Source: Planctomycetia bacterium (GTDB taxonomy: Bacteria > Planctomycetota > Planctomycetia > Pirellulales > UBA1268). From it: a stretch of 64,000 bases of DNA. The notes under the pieces are model-generated. The model had not been told where the DNA came from and made no database searches. It was given only the letters and a program-made list of their open reading frames with translations. This document shows, in pieces, positions 36,091 through 43,910 of the stretch (its first letter is position 1; the number at the start of each line of letters is the position of its first letter). Both the position numbers and the translations under genes were made by a program. The stretch is from positions 1-64,000 of the forward strand of contig BJHK01000007.1 in NCBI GenBank assembly GCA_014192425.1, in the 5' to 3' direction.

Positions 36091-36143
36091 TCCTGATCCA
36101 GCGGATATGAAGGTCTACTGCCCCACGGGCAAGGAGACTTTCG

Positions 36144-36431
36144 ATGACGACGAGACGACGGAAGAAGCACCGTCCCAAGGAGATCGTTGCGAAGCTGCGT
36201 GATGCGGAAGCAATGCTGAACGCAGGTAAGGATCTTGCGGCGGTGCTGCAGGCCTTGGAGGTCAGCGAGTCGACGTTCGATCGCTAGCGAGCCCAGTACG
36301 GCGGGATGAAGTGTGAGGAAGCCAAGAAGCTGAAGCAGCTTGAGGATGAGAACAAGCGGCTGAAGACCTTGGTGGCGGATCTGTCCCTCGACAACCAGAT
36401 GCTCAAGCATCTCTCGGAGGGAAACTGGTAA
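36144..36431 (+). pseudogene. IS3-family transposase orfA, interrupted by an amber stop
   Basis: Preceded by AAGGAG. It reads MTTRRRKKHRPKEIVAKLRD... with the helix-turn-helix of IS3 OrfA, then TAG at 36285-36287 where the family has Trp (STFDR-stop-RAQYGGMK). Downstream the frame continues as the leucine-zipper region KLKQLEDENKRLKTLVADLS and ends GNW-stop. One base change therefore inactivates it. It would otherwise be the DNA-binding regulator/fusion partner of OrfB. Confidence 0.88.
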
Positions 36432-37165
36432 GCCCTTCCCGGAAGCGAGCGGCAGTCGCGGAACTCCAGCGGGAGTTCCGCGTTTCCAAGCGAAGGTGGC
36501 TTGCCAGGTGGTTGGCCAGCCGCGGAGTAGCCAGCGTTTCGAGGGTAAGCCCCGGACGGACGAAGCACCGCTGGTGAAGCGGATGCGTCAGCTGTCACGG
36601 GCGAAGCCGCAGTATGGGTATCGACGGATCGGATGGCTTCTTCGGAGCGTGGGCTGGCATGTTGGCTTGTCGCGTGTGTTTCGGTTGTGGCAGCGGAAGG
36701 GCCGAAAAATGCCTGTAAAGAAGCGGAGAAAGCGTCGCCTCCGCTCGAGCGTCAATGGCATGCCACCGCCGGCGGGCGGAGGCTCCGAATGACGTGAGGT
36801 GCTGGGACTTCGTGTTCGACCGGACAACGAGCGGCAGCCAGCTGAAGTGGCTGTCGGTTGTGGACGAGTACACCCGCGAGTGCCTGGCCCTGAAAGTGGA
36901 TCGCGGCATCACAAGCGAGGACGTGATCAATACCTTGGCCGAGCTGTTCGCTATGCGCGGCGTTCCTCGGCACATCCGCAGCGACAATGGACCCGAGTTT
37001 ATCGCTCAGACCCTACGTCGCTGGCTCAAACTGGTGGGCGTTGGCACGCTGTACATCAAGCCGGGGAGCCCGTGGAAGCTCTCGGCTACGCCGAAAGCTT
37101 CCACGGGCGGCTGCGCGATGAGTTCCTGGCGATGGAGATCTTCGAGGGCGTCCGGGATGCCCGGG
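36428..37165 (+). pseudogene. IS3-family transposase orfB, multiply frameshifted and truncated
   Basis: The IS3 orfB sequence is spread over changing frames. VSPSRKRAAVAELQREFRVS starts at 36428. A shift near 36495 continues as CQVVGQPRSSQRFEGKPRTD and YGYRRIGWLLRSVGWHVG. A shift near 36760 leads to NDVRCWDFVFDRTTSGSQLK, DEYTRECLALKVD and RSDNGPEFIAQ. A shift near 37075 leads to LGYAESFHGRLRDEFLAMEI. All three DDE residues can be recognised across frames, but no full protein is possible. The usual C-terminal NHxRPHSSL segment is missing, so the 3' end of the element has been lost next to the PEP-CTERM gene. Confidence 0.88.
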
Positions 37166-37251
37166 CCCTCACAGCCCCGTTTCCTAAACCCTCATATCCC
37201 CTGGTACAGGAAATCCAACCCAGTCAACTGCCCAAGGGGCCAGGTGGCAGC

Positions 37252-39492
37252 TTACGCGGCGTCTCTGCGGACCCGGCGGCGGAGGCTACGAATCCAGAGG
37301 CTGGCAAGGCCGCTGCCGATGCCAAGGAGGCCAAGCGTGACCGGCTCGGGAACGATCACCAGTTGGCCGTAGGAGAAACCGCCTTCAGCGACGTTGTTGC
37401 GGAATTCCATCACCGTACTTCCGGAGGTCACCTGCCAGACGTCATCCACGAGTGCCCACACGCCTTGGTACTGGCTGGCAGGATCGAAGACGATACCACC
37501 GAACGACCCGCTGGTCTCGTTGAGTTCGTATTTGAACAGGTTGAACGTGCCGCTCGAGAACGTCTGGTTGAAGTTCAGCGTCATCGTGCCGCCATAGGTC
37601 AGGCCGCCGCCGTTCGCTCCGCCAGTGATGTCGATGGCGTCATACTGCGTGCCCCGCCCGGAGCCGGTGATCTCCATGATCACGTTACCGGTCGAACCGA
37701 GCGCGACCGACGTGTCGTCGAAGGTCAGAAGCCCAGGGCCGTTGCCCGGGGAGAGCTTGCCATTGATCGTGACGATCGTCGGGCCGCCGCCGCCGCCGGC
37801 CACGGTGCCGCTGCCCATAAGCGTCTGGCTGCCGGTGAACGTGTACGCCGCGTCGGTGACGTCGAGCCTGGCGCCGGAGCCGGCCGCGGTGCCGACGACG
37901 ACAGTGCGGCTCGAACCGATCGACGCGCCCGCGCCGATCGTCAATCTGCCGGCCTCGATCTGCGTCGTTCCGGTGTAGGCGTGACTGCCACCGAGCACCC
38001 AGCGACCCAGGCCGGACTTGATGAGCGCCGTCTGGCCGCCGTTGTCAGCCAGAGCGGTGGTGAGCGTGTTCGTCCCGGTGTTCGTACCGGAGAGCGTGAA
38101 CACCCGGTCACCGGTTTGACCGTTGAAGCCCATCGTGCCGCCGCCGGTGAAGGTCAGCACACCCGTCGTGCCGTCGGCAACGATCCCGCCGCCGCCGGTG
38201 CCAATACTGAACAGGCGGTTCGTCGAGCCGCTGCTGCCGCCGGAGTAGCGCAACTGGCCGCCGCTGAAGACGAGGTTTGACGTGGAAGACGAAGACATGC
38301 CGAGCGGCGAGCCAAAACCCAATCGCAAGCCATTGGTAGGACTAGTGTTAATTGCGCTACTCGTGGTGAAAGTCGACCCCGTGATGGCGGTAACGAATAC
38401 TCCGGCTCCCGATAGTGGCGTGGCAATATCGTTGCCATAAAAAATCCGCATGCCAACCTCGATTCCCTGCATCGAGCCTGGAGTAACCGTAGTTCCGCTC
38501 ACGGTGTACGTGCTTGGCGCGACACTAACGCCCGCATTTCGAATCGAATTGATGTCGAGCGTACCCGACTGAATATTTGTAAAACCGCTGTACCAGTTTG
38601 TGGTGCCGGTGAGCGTCAGCATCGCTTCGCCTTCCTTCACCAGGCTCATCGTTCCGCGATTTCGGTCAAGCATGGAGTTGAAGATACCGCCCGAATAGGT
38701 GCTGCTGACGAGCGACAGTACCGCGAACGTTGAACTGACGACAGTATTGTTGCCGTGGAACACCTGGCCGGTGCCGGACAGGTTGTTCACGCGTTGAGAC
38801 AATTTGGTTAAATCGTTAGCCGCAGACGTCAGCAACCTTCCGTTGTTGATGAATGAACCGAATCCAGCGCCAGTTGGAAGGGCAGAACCGGTGGCGAATC
38901 GGATCGAGCCGTCATTGATAAGATTGCCGGTGAAATTGTTGGTCGCGTTTGAAATTTCAACATTAGAACTTGCATTTCCGTCTACAGTATCGCCAATGAT
39001 TCGAAAGTTTCCGCTGCCGGTCAGTTGGGAATCCAGAGTAGAATTCCGGGTAACTGGATAGTTGAACGTGACCGTTCCGCTGCTCAGGTTGAGGATGAGC
39101 GACGAGGCGAAGCTGCTGCCGTTGCCCCATGTCGATTGGATGGCAGTAAACCCCGTGTTGGCATCGAATGTGAGCGTCTGCGTGCCTGTCGAGGCTTCAA
39201 ACCTAGAGACACGTACAGTTGGAACTGGAACAGTGACTTGGCCCAGGTTGATCGAGCCAGAGCTGACGGTGTAGGGGGCAGAGAACTGAAACACCGGGTT
39301 GCCACTGTACGTGCCGGTCGTGGTGTTCGTAATCACACCTCCCGTCCAGTTGTCGGTGTTGTTCCACACGATGGTTCCGGTAATCGTCCCGGAGGGCAGG
39401 ATCTGCGCCCAGGCGGGAACCGGGACGAATGCGACGGCGATTGCCAGAAAGGCGGCGAAATGCAGTGCCTTAGTCTTGTTCACGATGTACAC
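37252..39492 (-). CDS. PEP-CTERM protein with autotransporter-associated beta-strand repeats
   Basis: 746 aa from GTG 39492, which follows AGGGGG. The signal peptide is ALHFAAFLAIAVAFVPVPAWAQ. The body is a beta-helix of Gly/Thr/Ser/Asn-rich repeats with typical PATR phrases (LVKEGEAMLTLTGTTNWYSG, LIKSGLGRWVLGGSHAYTGT, IEAGRLTIGAGASIGSSRTV, GKLSPGNGPGLLTFDD). It ends VIVPEPVTLGLLGIGSGLAS plus an Arg-rich tail, a PEP-CTERM signal for exosortase-dependent surface sorting. The N-terminal half is noticeably AT-richer than its surroundings. It abuts the IS3 remnant at its 3' end. Role: surface adhesin or structural protein by inference. Confidence 0.88.
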   Translation of the reverse strand: MYIVNKTKALHFAAFLAIAVAFVPVPAWAQILPSGTITGTIVWNNTDNWTGGVITNTTTGTYSGNPVFQFSAPYTVSSGSINLGQVTVPVPTVRVSRFEASTGTQTLTFDANTGFTAIQSTWGNGSSFASSLILNLSSGTVTFNYPVTRNSTLDSQLTGSGNFRIIGDTVDGNASSNVEISNATNNFTGNLINDGSIRFATGSALPTGAGFGSFINNGRLLTSAANDLTKLSQRVNNLSGTGQVFHGNNTVVSSTFAVLSLVSSTYSGGIFNSMLDRNRGTMSLVKEGEAMLTLTGTTNWYSGFTNIQSGTLDINSIRNAGVSVAPSTYTVSGTTVTPGSMQGIEVGMRIFYGNDIATPLSGAGVFVTAITGSTFTTSSAINTSPTNGLRLGFGSPLGMSSSSTSNLVFSGGQLRYSGGSSGSTNRLFSIGTGGGGIVADGTTGVLTFTGGGTMGFNGQTGDRVFTLSGTNTGTNTLTTALADNGGQTALIKSGLGRWVLGGSHAYTGTTQIEAGRLTIGAGASIGSSRTVVVGTAAGSGARLDVTDAAYTFTGSQTLMGSGTVAGGGGGPTIVTINGKLSPGNGPGLLTFDDTSVALGSTGNVIMEITGSGRGTQYDAIDITGGANGGGLTYGGTMTLNFNQTFSSGTFNLFKYELNETSGSFGGIVFDPASQYQGVWALVDDVWQVTSGSTVMEFRNNVAEGGFSYGQLVIVPEPVTLGLLGIGSGLASLWIRSLRRRVRRDAA

Positions 39493-39531
39493 CGTAACCC
39501 CCCTATGAAAAAAACGGACGTCTGATGAGGA

Positions 39532-39552
39532 CGAGCAAAAGGTTTTTGCTCG
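39532..39552 (-). promoter_or_regulatory. 9-bp stem hairpin in the leader of the PEP-CTERM gene
   Basis: CGAGCAAAA and TTTTGCTCG are separated by three bases, 40 nt upstream of the GTG start of the minus-strand gene. There is no adjoining T-tract on that strand, so it is more likely a leader structure than a terminator. Its function is not established. Confidence 0.35.
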
Positions 39553-39644
39553 GAATGAGCATCGCGGAATTCCCGAAAGGAAGCCCCCGACCTCAAACAT
39601 CAGCAGAATACCCGGGACGCCCGATTTTTGCAAGTCCCGGGTCG

Positions 39645-39815
39645 CGACGAGATTTCGCCCTCAAAAACTTCCCGATTGTGGCCGTGACCGGGCCCTGATT
39701 CTCGACGAAGTCCAAGGCTGTCCGGCTCTTCGAACGGCTTTCAAGACGCCCAAGCTCTACCTTCCGTGGCGGACGGTCGAGAAAGACCCGCGGCCCAATC
39801 CTGTTCGTACCGGGT
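39645..39815 (+). pseudogene. Remnant of an AAA ATPase (DUF4143 type), internally deleted
   Basis: Plus strand, two frames. FALKNFPIVAVTGP matches the segment just before Walker A in DUF4143-type ATPases (FPxVAVTGPRQxGKTT). Immediately afterwards, in another frame, ALILDEVQGCPALRTAFKTP matches their Walker B region. Walker A and everything between are gone. It lies in the 391-bp gap between the PEP-CTERM and TonB-like genes; otherwise that gap shows nothing recognisable. Such ATPases are often horizontally mobile. Confidence 0.55.
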
Positions 39816-39883
39816 TTACCCGTTGCGAAAGCCCGGGCCGGCGAAGGTGGAGCGGCCGCCGGTTGGAGCGGGGAAATCGGGGT

Positions 39884-42700
39884 TTATCGGCCGTAGGTGG
39901 GGAGGTGCCGGTAGGGCACTTCCAGGGCCAGCAGGTGGAGAGCCGTCACGTAGATCCGGCCGCCGTACACACCCCACCGGTCGGGCACCGGCCCGAGCGG
40001 GTCCCAACTGCCCCGCTTCGCCCCCGCCGTCTCCTGCTGCGCAGCCAGCGTCTCCACCAGCGCGGCATACCAGCGGTCCCAGTCGGCGCCCTCGTCGTGC
40101 ACGAGGACTTGCGATGCGTAGTACCAGAGGTAGGCGTCGCGCGTCCGGTTGGAGGAACTGCCATACGACGGGAGCAGGGCGGCGAGCACGCGACAGGGTT
40201 CCTTGACGCCCGGCGCCCGGGGCGTGTCCCCCGTGTGCAGCCGCATCAGCGCGCCCACGGCCGTCATGCAGGAGATCGAGAGCGCCGAGGGACGCTGCTG
40301 CGGACTCCGCGGGTTGTAGGCATAGCGGGCCGGATCCGCCGGCGATGCCGACGCCTCCACGAGCCGGCGGATGCCGGCGAGCGTCGCAGGCTCGGTCTTC
40401 ACGCCGGCCAGATCGCCCGACCGGAGCGCGACCAGCATCCAGCCGCTCACCGAGAGATCGGCGTCGGTGCCGGGCGTGTATCGCCAGCCGCCGCGCTCGC
40501 GATGCTGGCTCGCGGTGATGAACCTGCAGGCCTTCTCCGCCGCGGGCCGGAGCCGCGGATCACCCGTCATCCCCACCGCCTCGCAGACCGCGATCGCCGC
40601 GATGCCGTGACTGTAGAGCCAGGCGCAGCTGTTGGAGAGGTCGTCGGCGGGAACGTAGAGGTCACCGTTCTCCTTCTGGATGGAAAGCAGATACTCGAGC
40701 CCGCGCCGGACCGTGTCGCGGTGCGGGCCGCCGTAGTGATCGTGCCCCGCCCCCAGAAAACTCAAGAGCGCGAGGCCCGTGGCCGCCGTGTCGGACTGCA
40801 GGCGCGGTGCGTCTCCCGCCCCGGCGCCGGCGAACCGGCCCAGCGACCAGCGGCCGTCCGGCTGCTGCGAGCGGGCGAGGAACTCGAGGCCCCGGTCCAC
40901 CAGCCGGTCGGCCGTCTCGGCCGCCGACCCCGGAGCGGACGGGGGCCGGGATTTCGCCCGCAGGGCAAACGCCTCGGCGACGTCACGCACGCGGCCGTCG
41001 GTGGGCAGCACCGTCGCCGTCGCGAGCCGCTCCAGCGGTCCCGTCTGCGTCGTGGCCGGCGGCTCGGTCGCGTCGCGACGCGGCGCGGATGCGACCGTGG
41101 CGACGTTTGGCACTGACTCCGGCGCCGACAAGGGCACGGACAATTCCTCGTCGTCGGCTTCGGCCAACGCGATGTCGGGTCGAGCGAGAGCGCTGCCCGT
41201 TGCGGGCCGGTCGCTACGACCGGGAAGCGGCAGCGGTGTCGCGGTGCCGACGATCGCCGACGGGCCGACGACCGGCGCCGCGACGGGCGCGGCGATCGCG
41301 TCGGCCCGGTCGCCCCCCGCGGCCGCCGACGCCACGCTGCTGGCGCGGGAGATCGGCTCCGGGTTTGCCTGCGCGAGCGATGGCAGGCCGCCGGCCGCGG
41401 TGTCGCCCGTCCGGGCCGCGCCGACTGCGCCCACCGTCGGGGCGACGGGCCGCGGACCGACCGGCAACGACGCCGGCCCATCCGCGATCGCGCCGGTCGC
41501 CGCGCTGGCTCCACCGGAGACGGCCGGCGCGGCCGACGACTGCGGCCGGCCGCTGCCCTGCGGCGCCGGTGCCGGGCCAGGGCGCGAGCCGGATCCCACG
41601 ACCCGCGGCGCCGCCAGCGCCGCGACCGCGCCGGCGACGCCGCCGGCGGAGGCATCGGCCGTGGACCGGCGGCCGACGCTGGCCGGCTGCGCGACCGGCA
41701 TGCCGGCGTCCCCCTTCGCGACTCGGGCCGCGGCGCCGCTCGACGCCGCAAGCGCCGCGTCGGCCCGCGGAATCGCCACCAGCCGAGGCGCCTCGCCTTC
41801 GCTGCCTGCCCGAGCTGCAGTGGCAGCCGCCGTCCCGCGCGGTGCATCACGCTCCCGCGGCTGCGCGGCCGTCGCGAGCGCGGACGAGGATGAAGATGAG
41901 GAAGTCGCGACGGCGGGCGCCGCCACGGGGTCGATCGTGGTGGCGGCGTCGGCACCTGCCGCGATCGTGGCCTGCCGGCCGGGCGACGGAGCGGCCGGCC
42001 CGGCCGCCAGATCCGCGGGATCGGTCGAGCGGGGGGCGGTCGTGGCCGGAGCGACCGGCGCCGTCAGCCGCTCGAGAAGCGCTATCTCGCGCGGTCGCCA
42101 ACGCGAGGTGATCTGGGGAGCGGGGGCCGCGGCCCGCGCCGGCGCGGCCGCAGGCATCGCGGCCGGTGCGGGGGCGACGGCCTGGGAATCGCTCGGGGCG
42201 GCGGCCGCGGCGATCGGTTCCACGCGAGCCTGCGGCGCGGCCGCGGCCGGCATCGACTCGCGCGCAGGAGACTGCGTCGGCGCCGGCGCAAGCGCCGTGT
42301 CGAGCGGCCGGCTGGGGCGTGCCGCGGGGGCCGCAGGCGTCGGCTGCGGTGCAGGCACGGTCTCCTCCGGACGACGCTCGGCGACCTCGCGGGTGCGTTC
42401 CGGAACCGGCGGCGTGCGCTGTGGCTGCGGGGGCGGCACCGGCAGCGGCAGATCGAGCGGCCGCTCGTGGGCCGGGGGCGAGGGGGGCGACTTCTGCACC
42501 TGCAGGGGAAAATCGGCCCGGGGCCGCTCCTGCCGCGGCTTCGTCTTCTCCGCTTCGGCAGCCCGCTCGGCGTCGAGCCTGAGCGTGGTGACGGCGAGGC
42601 CGCGGGTGAGCAGGAAGTGCAGCAGGAGGCTGGCCGCGGCGGCGGCCAAGAGCCGCCTGCGGTAGGACCCCCGACGCTCGTCGGCCGCACGCCCCGTCAC
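39884..42700 (-). CDS. TonB-like protein with C-terminal prenyltransferase/terpene-cyclase-like barrel
   Basis: 938 aa. The N-terminal helix AAAAASLLLHFLLTRGLAV anchors it. Then comes a Pro-rich TonB-like stretch (PPPQPQRTPPVPERT) and a very long Ala/Pro/Ser low-complexity region (~100-560). Residues ~620-938 are alpha/alpha-barrel repeats of the squalene-cyclase/prenyltransferase type: LEFLARSQQPDGRWSLGRF, TGLALLSFLGAGHDHYGG, LEYLLSIQKENGDLY, YASQVLVHDEG. No DxDD catalytic motif is evident. It ends the TPR-ExbB-ExbD operon and overlaps exbD by 4 nt. It probably receives proton-motive-force energy from ExbBD and presents the barrel in the periplasm (inference). Confidence 0.82.
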   Translation of the reverse strand: MTGRAADERRGSYRRRLLAAAAASLLLHFLLTRGLAVTTLRLDAERAAEAEKTKPRQERPRADFPLQVQKSPPSPPAHERPLDLPLPVPPPQPQRTPPVPERTREVAERRPEETVPAPQPTPAAPAARPSRPLDTALAPAPTQSPARESMPAAAAPQARVEPIAAAAAPSDSQAVAPAPAAMPAAAPARAAAPAPQITSRWRPREIALLERLTAPVAPATTAPRSTDPADLAAGPAAPSPGRQATIAAGADAATTIDPVAAPAVATSSSSSSSALATAAQPRERDAPRGTAAATAARAGSEGEAPRLVAIPRADAALAASSGAAARVAKGDAGMPVAQPASVGRRSTADASAGGVAGAVAALAAPRVVGSGSRPGPAPAPQGSGRPQSSAAPAVSGGASAATGAIADGPASLPVGPRPVAPTVGAVGAARTGDTAAGGLPSLAQANPEPISRASSVASAAAGGDRADAIAAPVAAPVVGPSAIVGTATPLPLPGRSDRPATGSALARPDIALAEADDEELSVPLSAPESVPNVATVASAPRRDATEPPATTQTGPLERLATATVLPTDGRVRDVAEAFALRAKSRPPSAPGSAAETADRLVDRGLEFLARSQQPDGRWSLGRFAGAGAGDAPRLQSDTAATGLALLSFLGAGHDHYGGPHRDTVRRGLEYLLSIQKENGDLYVPADDLSNSCAWLYSHGIAAIAVCEAVGMTGDPRLRPAAEKACRFITASQHRERGGWRYTPGTDADLSVSGWMLVALRSGDLAGVKTEPATLAGIRRLVEASASPADPARYAYNPRSPQQRPSALSISCMTAVGALMRLHTGDTPRAPGVKEPCRVLAALLPSYGSSSNRTRDAYLWYYASQVLVHDEGADWDRWYAALVETLAAQQETAGAKRGSWDPLGPVPDRWGVYGGRIYVTALHLLALEVPYRHLPTYGR

Positions 42701-43140
42701 TGGTCGCTCCCGCGTCTCCCTGACTCCTCGTCAGCCGCCGACTGCACCTGGTAGTTCTCGATGCCCGCCTCGACGCAGGCATTCATGGCGCCGACGACGT
42801 GCTTGTGGAGCGTGTTTTCGTCAGCGCGGAGGATCACCGCCTGCCGCTCCGGATTGTCGGCCGCCGCCTGGCGCAAAAGCGACGTAAGCTCGTCGAGCGG
42901 CACGGGGCGGGCGCCGGCGAAGTAGTTGCCCTCGCGGTCGATGTTGACGACGAACTCGCGCGGCCGGCTCGTGAGCGGCCGGGCGGCGCTGGCGTGCGGC
43001 AGGACGACGTCGATCGAGCGGTCGGCCTCATCGAGCTTGCTCGCCACGAGGAAGAAGATCATCAGCAGAAATACGATGTCAATCATCGACGTCATCTCCA
43101 GCCCCGTGCCGAGCCGCCCCTTGTCGATGCGGACGCTCAT
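42697..43140 (-). CDS. exbD: ExbD/TolR-type biopolymer transport protein
   Basis: 147 aa. A short cytoplasmic N-terminus precedes one membrane helix, MIDIVFLLMIFFLVASK, that contains the essential Asp of ExbD/TolR (MTSMIDIVFLL). A periplasmic domain follows (VVNIDREGNYFAGARPVPLD, AVILRADENTLHKHVVGAMN). With ExbB it forms the proton channel that energises a TonB-type partner. Its start overlaps the ExbB stop (ATGA) and its end overlaps the start of the TonB-like protein, so the three are tightly coupled. Confidence 0.92.
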   Translation of the reverse strand: MSVRIDKGRLGTGLEMTSMIDIVFLLMIFFLVASKLDEADRSIDVVLPHASAARPLTSRPREFVVNIDREGNYFAGARPVPLDELTSLLRQAAADNPERQAVILRADENTLHKHVVGAMNACVEAGIENYQVQSAADEESGRRGSDQ

Positions 43141-43910
43141 GTCTTGGCCCCCGCCGCAACCCCGGCCGGCGGCACCGCTGGAGGCGCCGCGGGAGGCACA
43201 GAGCGGGCCTCGGACGAGAGCTGCGCGGGGCCGAGCCGGCCCTTGTTCTCATACCGCTCGAGGTGCGGCAGGACGAGATCGACGACCTCATCTACCTCGC
43301 GGAACCCCTTGAGGATTCGCCCCTCGATGAAGTGGGCGAGGATGGCGGCGGGGATCGCCACGCACAGGCCGGCAAAGGTCGTGATCAGCGCCACGTAGAT
43401 GCCGTTGGCCAACTCGGCGGCCCGGTTGGCCCCCGCCTCGAGATTCGCCGTGGTGTAGAAGGCGAGGATCATTCCTTGGACCGTGCCGAGCAGGCCGAGG
43501 AGCGGCGTCACCGTGACGGCGAGGCTGATGGGCCGAACGTTGGCGTACAGCCGGGAGGCCTCGCGGTCCTTCGTCACCTCGACCGCCCGCTCCAGTTCCG
43601 GCACCGGCCGGCCGGTTTTCTCGAGCAGCGCCTCGAGGACGTCGGCCGCCACCGAGGGATGCTGCCGGCAGAGCCGGTAGGCGGCCCGGGGATCGAAGCC
43701 GGCCGCGCCGGTGAGCTTCTCCATGCCGGCCTGCAGGCCGCGCGGGAGAATCCGCGACCGGCGCAGGGCGGCGAGCCGCTCGATGGCGAACGTCGCGACG
43801 ACGATCGACATGCCGAGGATCGGCCACATCAGCAGGCCGCCCTGGAGGAACAGTTGCCAGAGCGTCTGCACGCGTTCAAAGGTCACGGAAGCGGTCACGG
43901 GCACGGTCAC
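43137..43910 (-). CDS. exbB: MotA/TolQ/ExbB proton channel protein
   Basis: 257 aa from a GTG at 43910 that overlaps the TPR gene's stop (GTGA). The first helix is GGLLMWPILGMSIVVATFAI. The conserved channel core comprises ISLAVTVTPLLGLLGTVQGM and YVALITTFAGLCVAIPAAIL, the two helices of the TolQ/ExbB signature. A Pro/Ala-rich tail ends the protein. It forms the stator channel with ExbD. Planctomycetes have many such ExbB-ExbD sets tied to TPR proteins; this one adds the prenyltransferase-like barrel downstream. Confidence 0.92.
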   Translation of the reverse strand: MTVPVTASVTFERVQTLWQLFLQGGLLMWPILGMSIVVATFAIERLAALRRSRILPRGLQAGMEKLTGAAGFDPRAAYRLCRQHPSVAADVLEALLEKTGRPVPELERAVEVTKDREASRLYANVRPISLAVTVTPLLGLLGTVQGMILAFYTTANLEAGANRAAELANGIYVALITTFAGLCVAIPAAILAHFIEGRILKGFREVDEVVDLVLPHLERYENKGRLGPAQLSSEARSVPPAAPPAVPPAGVAAGAKT

